DNA of 14,674 nt from CAIQJJ01 sp964606085 (GCA_964606085.1 CAZSFD010000104.1:1-14674); one strand, 5' to 3'. Counted from the stretch's first letter, positions 1 through 7,091 are shown. The notes: generated by a model not told the origin, from the sequence alone. Made by a program: numbers and translations.

Positions 1-205
1 TCCATGCAGAAGGACCTTTGCCCGCAGAATCGGATTTCAGATTTGGAATTGCTGCGAATCGGTAGTGCTGGCGGGCGTGGCCTTTGGCTCGCTGTTCTCG
101 GCGGCTTCGACGTTGGTGCAGTATTTCGCCGAAGATGTGCAGGTGGCGGCGATGGTTTTCTGGACGTTTGGCGACCTGGGCCGCGTGGCCTGGCAGGAAG
201 TGGCC
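1..205 (+). pseudogene. FecCD/BtuC-type permease fragment (broken)
   Basis: From about base 62 one frame reads VVLAGVAFGSLFSAA, then a segment containing VFWTFGDLGRVAWQEV. This resembles the mid-protein 'LAG-a-fgslfsA ... fW.lGsl....W' region of FecCD/BtuC-family inner-membrane permeases (iron-siderophore, haem or B12 uptake). Just upstream, a different frame reads ELLRI up to base 60, which would join smoothly if one base near 61 were extra, so a frameshift is likely. After about base 200 no frame carries the expected hydrophobic helices, and a methyltransferase follows instead. The N-terminal part lies off the window. Assignment is by motif pattern only; the first 30 bases fit no frame well. 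Confidence 0.45.
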
Positions 206-870
206 AACGCCCGGCGGAAAATCGCCGCGACGAAGAACCCGCTGATTGGATTCACAACTTCGTCCACGGCTTGTACACCATGTCCCGCCCGGCGGCCCCG
301 GCCATTGCTGCCGCGATTGCCGAAGCCCTGCCGCTGGCGCAGGATCGCCCCTTGCGGCTGATTGACGTGGGCGGCTGCCACGGGGCTTACAGCATGGCCC
401 TGGCGCAGCGCTACCCATTGCTGAACGCCACGGTGTACGAACTGCCGCGCGTCGTGCCGGTGGCGCGCGAACTCATTGCCGAGGTGGGCATGTCTGGGCA
501 GGTGGCAGTGCAGGAAGGCGACTTTCAACGCCAAGAATTGGGGGCTGGCTACGACCTGGCGCTGGTGTTTGGCGTGTTGAACGGCGAGCCGCCCGCTGGA
601 CGCCCGGCCCTGATCCGTAAGGTCTATGCCGCCCTCAACCCCGGCGGCTGGATCGTGCTGCGCGATTTCGTCCTCGACTCAGACCGAACCGGTCCGCCCG
701 AAGCCGCCCTCTTTGCCTTGCAGATGCTTCTGGCGACCGAATCTGGCGGGCTGGATACCCGCGCCGATTGGGACGAATGGTTGGCCGAAGCCGGGTTCAC
801 CAACCTGCGAGAAATCGAGCTGCCTGAATGGATCGGTTCGACCTTGACGGCAGCGCGCAAACCTGTTTGA
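205..870 (+). CDS. O-methyltransferase, C-terminal catalytic domain (N-terminally truncated)
   Basis: SAM-dependent methyltransferase domain of the Methyltransf_2 (plant and bacterial O-methyltransferase) type. The SAM-binding motif I reads LIDVGGCHG (the usual DVGGGHG with Cys for the third Gly), followed by ALAQRYP and the Glu of VYELP. Later come LIRKVYAALNPGGWIVLRDFVLD and FALQMLLATESGG...WLAEAGF, both typical of the family's C-terminal half. The substrate cannot be told. The N-terminal dimerisation domain of about 100 residues is absent: upstream the open frame crosses a permease-like stretch in another frame. The reading frame is open from base 4, but homology seems to begin near DWIHNFVHGL (about base 241). 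The first in-frame ATG inside the domain is at 280. Probably a deletion product or remnant. It ends at TGA 868-870. Confidence 0.6.
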   Translation, partial: QRPAENRRDEEPADWIHNFVHGLYTMSRPAAPAIAAAIAEALPLAQDRPLRLIDVGGCHGAYSMALAQRYPLLNATVYELPRVVPVARELIAEVGMSGQVAVQEGDFQRQELGAGYDLALVFGVLNGEPPAGRPALIRKVYAALNPGGWIVLRDFVLDSDRTGPPEAALFALQMLLATESGGLDTRADWDEWLAEAGFTNLREIELPEWIGSTLTAARKPV

Positions 871-972
871 TCCGCCAGGTCGTTGAGATAACCGTATTTC
901 AAGCCACGGAATACTTGGGGCGTTTTCCATTTGTTCCGTAGCTTCTGTGGTAAAAAAGAATGTGCCTTCCTC

Positions 973-1000
973 TTGACAGGATGCCTTTTTACCCTATAAT
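973..1000 (+). promoter_or_regulatory. Consensus sigma70 promoter of the Fur-family gene
   Basis: TTGACA at 973-978 and TATAAT at 995-1000, separated by 16 bases, both perfect matches to the vegetative consensus. Transcription should begin near 1007, only about 17 bases before the ATG at 1024, so the Fur-family mRNA has a very short leader without a recognisable Shine-Dalgarno sequence. Confidence 0.8.
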
Positions 1001-1001
1001 C

Positions 1002-1014
1002 GAAAAAGATTTTC
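1002..1014. promoter_or_regulatory. Small dyad at the predicted start site, possible Fur/Zur operator
   Basis: GAAAA-AGA-TTTTC is a perfect 5-3-5 inverted repeat lying between the -10 box and the start codon, where a self-repressing Fur-family protein would bind. It is not a match to a classical Fur or Zur box, so operator function is an inference from position. Confidence 0.3.
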
Positions 1015-1023
1015 ACTACCATT

Positions 1024-1467
1024 ATGGATACCCCCCTCCCCTCCCCCCTGGCCGATGAATGGCTGGCCCAATTGCAGGCCGGCGGCTACCGGCTGACCAC
1101 GCCGCTGCGTGTGCTGGTCGAGTTGCTCGTCAACACCACGCGCGCCCTCGGCCCGGTGGATCTCTACGACCTGGGGCGGCGCGAGTATCCCAAGATGGGC
1201 CTGGTGACGGTCTACCGCACGCTCGAAAAGCTGGAAGAACTCGGCCTGATCACCCGCGTTCATCAAGCCAACGGCTGCCACGCTTACCTGCGGGCCGCCA
1301 ACGGCCACGAACACATTTTGCTGTGTACGCGCTGCGGGCGGGTGGAATACTTTGCTGGCGATGACCTGACCATGTTGATGACGCGCGTGGCCCAGCAAAG
1401 CGGGTTTGTCATTCAAGAACACTGGCTGCAACTGCACGGGTTGTGCGCCGGGTGTCAATCAGCCTGA
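1024..1467 (+). CDS. Fur-family metalloregulator (probable zinc uptake regulator, Zur-like)
   Basis: 147 residues, the usual Fur-family length. The N-terminal winged helix shows YRLTTPLRVLVELL and the recognition-helix region GLVTVYRTLEKLEELGLI. The hinge and metal region follow with His80, Cys85-His86 and the HEHILLCTRCG block (His95, His97, Cys101, Cys104). A second pair, Cys141 and Cys144, completes a CxxC...CxxC structural zinc site. Family members bind DNA as metal-loaded dimers and usually repress metal uptake. The next gene, 49 bases downstream on the same strand, encodes a zinc-type binding protein, which favours a Zur role over Fur or PerR; sequence alone cannot settle the metal. Start at ATG 1024, shortly after a strong promoter; no clear ribosome binding site. 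Confidence 0.85.
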   Translation: MDTPLPSPLADEWLAQLQAGGYRLTTPLRVLVELLVNTTRALGPVDLYDLGRREYPKMGLVTVYRTLEKLEELGLITRVHQANGCHAYLRAANGHEHILLCTRCGRVEYFAGDDLTMLMTRVAQQSGFVIQEHWLQLHGLCAGCQSA

Positions 1468-1498
1468 CGTTAAAACGTTGCCGCGTTCAAACGTCAGG
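1463..1498 (+). repeat. Stem-loop between the Fur-family gene and the zinc-binding lipoprotein gene
   Basis: CCTGACGTT (1463-1471) and AACGTCAGG (1490-1498) are perfect 9-base inverted arms. Inside them AACG (1474-1477) and CGTT (1484-1487) can pair around a 6-base loop. The left arm overlaps the regulator's stop codon. No T-run follows, so it is not a standard terminator. It could be an attenuating hairpin, an mRNA-processing site, or a double-stranded operator for the upstream regulator, as it lies just before the next ribosome binding site (AAGGAG at 1505-1510). Confidence 0.6.
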
Positions 1499-1516
1499 AA
1501 ATTCAAGGAGCCTTAA

Positions 1517-2908
1517 ATGAAAAAGATAATCATTACAATTCTATCTCTGCTGACGATGCTCAGCCTCTTGCTTTCAGCCTGCCAGAATGCTGCGCCTGCC
1601 GAACAATCAAAAATCAAAAATCAGCAATCAGCAATTAAAGTTCTCGCCGTCGAGACCTTCCTGGCCGAGATCGCCCAAAACGTAGCGGGTGAGCGGGTCA
1701 AGATCGAGTCGCTGATCCCCCTCGGCGTGGACCCACACGCCTTCGAGCCGACGCCGCAGGATGTGGCCAAGATTGCTGACACCAGCGTGCTGATTTTGAA
1801 CGGGGCGGGCTTCGAAGAATGGGCCGCCGAAACACTGGAAAACGCTGGCGGTGAACGGGCGGTCATTGAGGCCTCTGCCGGGCTGACCAGCCGGGAAGCT
1901 CGCGAGGGCGAGGAAGCGGTGATGTCGCCGGAGGAAAAGGCCGAAGCAGTATGTGCTGAGTTGGCCGACAAGACCGCCGAAGAAGCGATCGCCGCCGGGA
2001 GCGATGCCGCCAGCGCGGTTGAACTGCATGGTGAAGAAGAACACGCTCACGAAGGCGAATTCGGCGAACACGAACACGAGGCCGAACTGCTCTCGCTCAA
2101 GCTGAATGCCGCCGATGGCGGGTATGCGGGGTTTGTCTTATTTGACGTGGCTGAGGATGGTGAGTATGTCATCGCCGCCAATGGCGGGCTGCTGGCTGTG
2201 ACCAGTGCGGACGGTGCCGAAATGGAAGTCGAAGAAACCCTTCCCATAGGTTGCGCCGGATTGAACGGCGGCATCTTGCTCGACCTGGAACCGGGCGAAT
2301 ACACGATTGCCCTGACCGGTCTGGCGGCTGAAACCACCCCCTTCTTTGCCGGTTCGGCTGGCGGACACCATCATCACGAAGGCGACCCCCATTTCTGGCT
2401 CGATCCGCTCAATGTGGTCAAGTACGTCGAAAATATCCGCGATGGGCTGATCGCCGCCGACCCCGACGGTAAAGACGTGTACACCCAGAACGCCGCCGCC
2501 TACATTGCCCAACTCAACGATCTCGACACCTGGATCAAGCAGCAGGTGGCCGCAATTCCCGAAGACCGCCGCTTGATCGTCACCAACCACGAGAGCTTCG
2601 GCTACTTTGCCGACCGCTACGGGTTCACCATCATCGGTACGGTGATCCCCTCGGTGAATACGGGCGCGGCCCCCTCGGCGCAGCAGTTGGCGCGGCTGGT
2701 GGATCATATCCGTGAAACCGGGGCGATTGCCATCTTCCTCGAAACCGGTTCCAACCCCAAGCTGGCCGAACAGATCGCCGCCGAGACCGGGATCAAGGTC
2801 GTTTCGGAGCTGTACACGCACTCGATCACCGCTGCCAGCGGCAACGCGCCGACTTACGTTGACATGATGAAGTTCAATGTGAACCAGATTGTGGAAGCGT
2901 TGAAATAA
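1517..2908 (+). CDS. ZnuA-type zinc ABC transporter substrate-binding lipoprotein with a large inserted domain
   Basis: 463 residues, against roughly 300 for the family. A lipoprotein signal peptide ends in LLLSAC (lipid-anchored Cys22), so the protein sits on the outer face of the membrane and would hand metal to an ABC permease. Cluster A-I ligands are visible: His74 (VDPHAFEPTP), His292 (GDPHFWLDP), His358 (TNHESFGYF) and Glu409 (ETGSNPK). His rather than Glu at the third position is the zinc-type pattern; manganese-type proteins usually have Glu. Between the lobes, about residues 125-283 form an insertion: an acidic helical stretch, a His/Glu-rich run (171-190), a beta-rich domain with alternating hydrophobic residues (about 191-277) and HHHH at 284-287. 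AAGGAG lies 6 bases before the ATG. No intact permease or ATPase gene accompanies it here. Confidence 0.88.
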   Translation: MKKIIITILSLLTMLSLLLSACQNAAPAEQSKIKNQQSAIKVLAVETFLAEIAQNVAGERVKIESLIPLGVDPHAFEPTPQDVAKIADTSVLILNGAGFEEWAAETLENAGGERAVIEASAGLTSREAREGEEAVMSPEEKAEAVCAELADKTAEEAIAAGSDAASAVELHGEEEHAHEGEFGEHEHEAELLSLKLNAADGGYAGFVLFDVAEDGEYVIAANGGLLAVTSADGAEMEVEETLPIGCAGLNGGILLDLEPGEYTIALTGLAAETTPFFAGSAGGHHHHEGDPHFWLDPLNVVKYVENIRDGLIAADPDGKDVYTQNAAAYIAQLNDLDTWIKQQVAAIPEDRRLIVTNHESFGYFADRYGFTIIGTVIPSVNTGAAPSAQQLARLVDHIRETGAIAIFLETGSNPKLAEQIAAETGIKVVSELYTHSITAASGNAPTYVDMMKFNVNQIVEALK

Positions 2909-2923
2909 AACGTAACGTGAAAC

Positions 2924-2968
2924 GTGAAATGTGATGCGTGCTCTCGTACTTCACGCATCACGTTTCAT
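2924..2968 (+). terminator. Strong stem-loop after the zinc-binding protein gene (possible terminator or palindromic repeat)
   Basis: GTGATGCGTG (2931-2940) pairs perfectly with CACGCATCAC (2952-2961) across an 11-base loop. Pairing continues outward to 2924 and 2968 with two G-U pairs, giving about 17 bp. Only four T's follow, broken by CCC, so termination is plausible but not textbook. The left flank carries CGTGAAA-like repeats (ACGTGAAACGTGAAATGTG), the style of dispersed palindromic repeats; other genomic copies would decide between the two readings. Confidence 0.5.
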
Positions 2969-2974
2969 TTTCCC

Positions 2975-3108
2975 ATGCCCATGCACGCTTTCCTCAAAAT
3001 CCGTGAGCGAGGCAAACACCTGAAAGAAACCTTTCGCCAACTTTCCAAACAAGTATGGAATGTCTATCACGCTGTTGACGCCAACGCATTTCGCTCCCAA
3101 GCCGCTGA
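2975..3108 (+). pseudogene. Transposase remnant (unidentified family)
   Basis: The frame reads MHAFLKIRERGKHLKETF and then QLSKQVWNVYHAVDANAFRSQ. This resembles a segment seen in some IS transposases (H-x-FLxIRxRxKHLK...xxVWxxYHA). Only about 45 codons remain; the upstream part is replaced by the stem-loop region and the frame stops at 3128-3130. Recognition is from remembered motif patterns, without a database match. The stretch is less GC-rich than the flanking genes, consistent with acquired DNA. Confidence 0.4.
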
Positions 3109-3273
3109 ATTACTACTCGTCCTGGCTTGAAGGTTGTCGTCAACATCACCGAAAAAACCTACCAAACTGGACGTAAGGTGGCTGATGACTATCGGGACAC
3201 GATGCGTATCGTCTTTGATGATCACTTGGGCCACTGGAACTACCGGGCCATTTCTTCCACCGCGCCCCTTTGA
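3109..3273 (+). pseudogene. ISAzo13-type transposase C-terminal remnant
   Basis: The frame 3109-3273 reads TTRPGLKVVVNITEKTYQTG, continues RKVADDYRDTMRIVFDDHLG and ends HWNYRAI before a stop. The pattern 'K-TGLKV.V.I....Y.TGrKv......M.IiFDd...WNY.aip' matches the C-terminus of ISAzo13-family (DDE_Tnp_ISAZ013) transposases. About 54 codons of several hundred remain. An in-frame stop lies immediately upstream (TGA 3106-3108), and the adjoining remnant is in another frame. It is therefore a decayed insertion sequence abutting another. Confidence 0.55.
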
Positions 3274-3296
3274 GGTAACTTATTTTTTCGACGTTC

Positions 3297-3407
3297 CTAA
3301 AGCTGAGCGCGGACTTCATCCAGGCCATATTCATGCAGTGTGGCATTCGCCAGTTGGCGCATTCGTCGCAAGCGACCAAGATGGGTAAGTTCAGAGTATA
3401 GTTGCAT
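3297..3407 (-). pseudogene. N-terminal fragment resembling an RdoA/APH-type phosphotransferase
   Basis: A 36-codon frame on the - strand, ATG at 3407-3405 to TAG at 3299-3297, includes LTHLGRLRRMRQLANATLHE followed by YGLDEVRAQL. This has the look of the first residues of RdoA-like Ser/Thr kinases or APH-family phosphotransferases (LxRLRxLAxxALxxYGL-xxARL). The expected ATP-binding region is missing, and the transposase remnants begin right behind it. I read it as the 5' end of a gene truncated by insertion or deletion. The match is from memory and short, so it may be chance. Confidence 0.33.
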
Positions 3408-3419
3408 AGGATTCCTATG
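3405..3419. repeat. Short palindrome CATAGGA-T-TCCTATG
   Basis: A perfect 7-1-7 inverted repeat. It overlaps both the stop codon of the upstream - strand gene (3415-3417) and the putative start codon of the phosphotransferase-like fragment (3405-3407). It may be a small operator or an insertion-related scar; nothing decides between them. Confidence 0.45.
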
Positions 3420-4146
3420 TTACCAAAGCCTCTGGCCAGGGGAAGCCATTGGGGTCCGCCGCGGCGAGTTGGGCCAGTTTTTCATCGTCATGGCCGTGAA
3501 TTTGGGCGAGAAAGGGGAAATCTCGCGGCGTGACTCGCAGCCTGGCTGCTGGCCTGGCAGGTTGGGAGCTGATCCAATGCGGGAAGATGATGGCCGCGCC
3601 CATCATGAATTGTTCCGGCTCCTGTGTGAAGGTCTCGCGCGGCAAGATGTAAATGACGCCATCGCACCAGGGGTTTTGCACCAGGGCCGTATGGGTGATG
3701 GAGAAGAAATAGAATGGCCCCCCAACCTGGTCGGCAGACATACGCACATTCAAGCAAGAATTGAACAACGAAATATGGTCGAAGCGCCGGCGATCGACAA
3801 TTGCAAAATACATCACCCAAATGCCATCTGTGGTGGCATAGATGGCATCCTGGTTGCTGAAAGCTTTGACATCCAGCGCTTTGCGAGGTTCAACTTCATC
3901 AATATCCTGATGCTGAGAGCCATGCAGTACCAGGTTCTGGCTCTGGCAAAGATAAGAAAGAAACTGCCACTTGGGGGCCGCGAGCTGGTAATTGATAAAA
4001 GCGCCCGGCGGGGTCGAGGCGAACAGGGCATCGAATGCGGACCGGGTCTCAGGGGAGAGTTCGACTGGAGGCTGGGAGAGAAAGAAATCGAGCGGGCTCA
4101 TATAGATAGGATTGGGGGGAGTTATGAAGGACTTAAAAGTTTTCAT
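3415..4146 (-). CDS. Conserved hypothetical protein with an ADP-ribosyltransferase-like HGS motif
   Basis: 243 residues from ATG 4146, or 228 from ATG 4101 (MSPLDFFLSQPP); neither has a convincing ribosome binding site. The 4101 start avoids overlapping the restored end of the upstream glycosidase (TAA 4133-4135). No signal peptide or membrane helix is evident. The core reads LVLHGSQHQDIDEVEPRKA (His75-Gly76-Ser77), then DAIYATTDGIWVMYFAIVDRR, and later GVIYILPRETF and RVTPRDFPFLAQIHGHDDEK. The series 'L-HGS...I..veP....a(i/v)yAT.D...a.fa' resembles the beginning of ADP-ribosyltransferase-fold domains, in which the HGS-like strand contacts NAD. That is a weak, fold-level guess. It is the last gene of the sugar locus in transcription order, and I cannot tie it to sugar metabolism. 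Confidence 0.6.
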   Translation of the reverse strand: MKTFKSFITPPNPIYMSPLDFFLSQPPVELSPETRSAFDALFASTPPGAFINYQLAAPKWQFLSYLCQSQNLVLHGSQHQDIDEVEPRKALDVKAFSNQDAIYATTDGIWVMYFAIVDRRRFDHISLFNSCLNVRMSADQVGGPFYFFSITHTALVQNPWCDGVIYILPRETFTQEPEQFMMGAAIIFPHWISSQPARPAARLRVTPRDFPFLAQIHGHDDEKLAQLAAADPNGFPWPEALVT

Positions 4147-5472
4147 GCAGGTAGGGGATCCGTGCTGGAAACATCACCCGCAGGGCGGCCTGAAGGCCCG
4201 GTTCAAGATTGCCCCAGCCGCGCCAGGGAAAATCCTGCGGATCGTGCGTGCCAAAGACCAGGGCGGTCAGGCCCTGGATGGTCAGAGCACAAATCTCCCC
4301 TGCCCGGTTTCCATCCCGCTGATGGCCGCCACATTCAACACGCGGCTCATCGGGGCGCGCAGCGGTTCGGCGGCGGTGAGCATTTTTTCCAGGTAGCCCA
4401 CCCGCCGCCGGATGTGCGGGAAGGCCTCGGCCAGCCAGGCCGGGTCGGGGTGCATTTGGGCGTGGCAGACCAGCGCCCAGATGCCTTCGCCGGGGGCGTC
4501 CGATTCGGCGCCGAAGCCGCCAGAAAAGTCGAGCGGCTGTAAATAGTCGTTGCCGAGGCGCGCCAGGTCGGGGCGGCCCATCAGGTCAAGCGCCCGCAAA
4601 ATGATGATTCCGTCGCGCATCCAGAAAATGGGGTAATTGACCACGCCGATGCGCGGCAGGCCGCCTTCCATGGCCGCCAAAATATGATAGGCGCTGGCCT
4701 GCCAGGCCTGGGCGATACGCTGGTCGGGGGCAAAAACGCGCCCCGGCAGCGCCTGCGCCCAATCGGCTGCGGCCTGGGCAAAGGCAGTGGATACGGTGTG
4801 GGCGGCGTGAGGGCGTTTCTTGGGCAGGGCGGCGGCAAAGTTGCGGTCATCGAAGCCGTGCTCGGTTTTGAAGCAGATTTCGTCCGGTCGACCGGGGATT
4901 AAGGCCAACTCGGTGCAGAGCAGCGCCAACGGGCCATCGTTATCCTCGAAAATCTGGCCGCAAAAGGGCGGAGTCTCCACGACCAGGCGGATCGTCCCAT
5001 GGATGAGCAACACATTCTCGTCGCTAAGCCATTTCAGGCTGACAACTTTACCGCCAGCCGGGCCGCGCCCGCGCACAGCGATCCAGGCCAGGGCCTCCAC
5101 CGGCTGCTCTGCCGCCAGGGTGATGCGGTTGAAATCCACCCCTTCGGCGCCCTCCCCGCCCCGGTGAACGAGATCGTGGGTGACGGATACGCCCTCGAAG
5201 GCATACACGGCGCGCACGATGGGCGGCGCGCCATTTTCAGACGCAAAGCCCCAGGTGATCTGGTCGGCGGGCAGCCGATCGGGAAAGCCAATTTTTTCGT
5301 TGATGACCAGCCCAACCGTCACGCCGCACGTCCAGATGCCGGGCGAGTAACCGTTGCCAGGTTCGACGGTGGTTTTGTCGCACAATTCGGAGCGGGGGTC
5401 GCCGAGGAAGATGTGCAGGCTGCCGCGGTTGGGGGTCTGGCGCAGGATGGAGGCGATGGTGGAGATGTTCAT
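4133..5472 (-). CDS. Six-hairpin-type glycosidase, frameshifted near its C-terminus
   Basis: Start ATG 5472-5470 overlaps the upstream gene's TGA (ATGA), with GAGGA six bases ahead, so the two are translationally coupled. Residues about 15-215 look like a beta-sandwich domain. From about 225 an alpha/alpha-barrel style region follows with GVVNYPIFWMRDGIIILRAL (Arg286, Asp287) and DAPGEGIWAL (Glu329), reminiscent of GH15-like six-hairpin enzymes. The open frame stops at 4284-4282 after ISGMETGQGRFVL. Another frame then continues with coding character (GNRAGEICALTIQGLTALVF ... FPWRGWGNLEPG) to TAA 4133-4135. Losing one copy of a tandem ATGG explains the shift: restoring 4 bases gives 448 codons including stop. 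Even restored, the barrel is short. The exact GH family is unknown. Confidence 0.6.
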
Positions 5473-7091
5473 GGGGAGTCCTCGATCCGGCGGATGGCGA
5501 TGGCCCACAGGCCGCCTTCGGCGGGTGGATTCTCGAATGTGACGGCTGGCCCCTCGACGATGCCAATCGGTTGTCGGCGCTCGCTGAAGGGGTCGCACCA
5601 TTCGGCCTGGTAGCGGCCTGGCTCCAGCAGCAAATAGGTGTGCTTTCGCCAGGTGAAGCGCATGGACACCAGGTATTGCCGCCCCGGTTCGGCCAGGCAG
5701 AGCGTATGCTGGTGGACCAGTTCGTTGTGCGGGTTCATCTTCCACCACTCGAAGGAGGTCATCAGGTTGTAGATGGCCCGATACTCTTCCAACATTTGCA
5801 TTTGGGCATTGCCGCGCCCATTGATCCAACCGCCGCAGCCGGGAATGTCGGCGCGCTCGCCAGTGGTCTGATAACCGCCGGCCATGACCATCTCGAAGGC
5901 GGCCTCGGCGCGGGTGTGAGCTTCGCGCTGTGTGCCATAGACGCCCATCGGCAGTTCGGGATACAGGCTTTCGTAGCCATACTCTTCATTGACCTGCGGC
6001 ATGATTTTGCCAGATGCCTCTTGCAACAGACGGTTGTTGAGCATGAAGATGCAGCCGCCGGGGGCGTCCCAGTATTGATACATGGCGAAATCGGCCCAGG
6101 GTGCAGTGCGGAAGTTGAAGGTCTCGTGGCCGTGGACACTGGTGCAGTGCTGCCAGGGATCGCAGCTTTTCAGGTACGCGCCCATCGTCTCAGCCCACGG
6201 GTCAGATTCAAAAGCAGCGGCGTGATCGCCAAGATAGCGGTATTCGTTGCACAAATCCCACATCACGTTCGCGTAGGCCGCAAAACGGGCCGCGGCGTAA
6301 CGGAAATAACGCTTCTCATCGTCGCCCAGCAGGGTCTTGTTTTCGCGGAAAGGGTAGGTGGCGACCTCGGTGGCATTGACGTAGAAGATCAGCGAGATCA
6401 CCATGTCTTTCTGGCGGGCATACGCCAACATACGTTCCACTTTTTGCCAGTGCGCCAGGTTGAAACGGCTGAAATCAAAACCGGGATCATCCACCGATTG
6501 GGGATTGCGCGCCGGCCAGGGGTTGAGCGTCATCGAAAAGTCATCGGAGGGGGAAATCGGCTGGTTGCAGAAACTGCCAGGGAAGCGGGCGCTGAGGGCC
6601 ACGCGTATCCGGTTGATGTTGTATCCCCCCAGGCGGTCTATCACCTCTTGGATGGCCTCGTCATCGCGCAAGCCCATCAACAAATAGGCCGTCGTGCCGT
6701 TGAAGAAATAATGCTCACCGGTTCCTTCCCAAATGAAGTGGAACGGGTGCTGTGGATCAACCCGCACGATGCCTTTACGGGCCGAGGGCGTGGCGGTGAA
6801 GCTGCCCGTGTGGGCGCAGCTTTGTTCTCCCTGCTGGATCGTCACGGTGAAGGTGTAGCGCCCCGGCTGATCGGCCATAAAGCGGATGCGGTACAGGCTG
6901 CCATCGTCGGCGTCGCAAAAGCCATACACGATGATGGGCTGTTCGTTTTCTCGGCGCAGCAGGCCGGTGACACTGACATCTGTGAATGGGTTGATCGCTG
7001 GATCAGGTTCGACATGCAGCGAAACTTCGATGAAATCATAGGTTTCGATGTTTTGGCTGGATTGGGTGAAACGGATGGAGGTGAAATTCAT
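5469..7091 (-). CDS. DUF5060/DUF4038 (apiosidase-like, GH140-type) glycoside hydrolase
   Basis: 540 residues, no signal peptide, so probably cytoplasmic and acting on imported oligosaccharides. Residues 1-100 form an Ig-like beta domain of the DUF5060 type (YDFIEVSLHVEPD... ending GRYTFTVTI...GSFTATPS). From about 108 a TIM barrel follows: HPFHFIWEGTGEHYFFNGTTAYLLMGL, NINRIRVAL and VMWDLCNEY. Glu283 in CNEY fits the clan-A acid/base, and Glu369 or Glu370 in VNEEYGYE fits the nucleophile. The C-terminus (about 465-540) looks like a small beta domain. The TGA overlaps the next gene's ATG by 4 bases. No clear ribosome binding site; a terminator-like hairpin lies 15 bases before the ATG. The substrate may be a branched plant-wall sugar, by analogy only. 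Confidence 0.75.
   Translation of the reverse strand: MNFTSIRFTQSSQNIETYDFIEVSLHVEPDPAINPFTDVSVTGLLRRENEQPIIVYGFCDADDGSLYRIRFMADQPGRYTFTVTIQQGEQSCAHTGSFTATPSARKGIVRVDPQHPFHFIWEGTGEHYFFNGTTAYLLMGLRDDEAIQEVIDRLGGYNINRIRVALSARFPGSFCNQPISPSDDFSMTLNPWPARNPQSVDDPGFDFSRFNLAHWQKVERMLAYARQKDMVISLIFYVNATEVATYPFRENKTLLGDDEKRYFRYAAARFAAYANVMWDLCNEYRYLGDHAAAFESDPWAETMGAYLKSCDPWQHCTSVHGHETFNFRTAPWADFAMYQYWDAPGGCIFMLNNRLLQEASGKIMPQVNEEYGYESLYPELPMGVYGTQREAHTRAEAAFEMVMAGGYQTTGERADIPGCGGWINGRGNAQMQMLEEYRAIYNLMTSFEWWKMNPHNELVHQHTLCLAEPGRQYLVSMRFTWRKHTYLLLEPGRYQAEWCDPFSERRQPIGIVEGPAVTFENPPAEGGLWAIAIRRIEDSP

Noticed and set aside
624..1022. - strand ORF whose first half reads plausibly (QKLRNKWKTPQVFRGLKYGY)
   Set aside because: It runs antisense through the methyltransferase and across the perfect promoter of the Fur-family gene. 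No family recognised and no ribosome binding site. A small decayed gene at 870-960 cannot be excluded.
3340..4542. 400-codon + strand ORF
   Set aside because: It is antisense to the hypothetical protein and the glycosidase. Its composition (Gly/Arg/Pro-rich) is typical of shadow frames, and it has no domain.
5473..5829. N-terminal extension of the six-hairpin glycosidase frame
   Set aside because: These codons overlap the C-terminus of the GH140-like gene in another frame. They are Arg/Pro-rich, and the coupled ATG at 5472 with GAGGA upstream is the better start.
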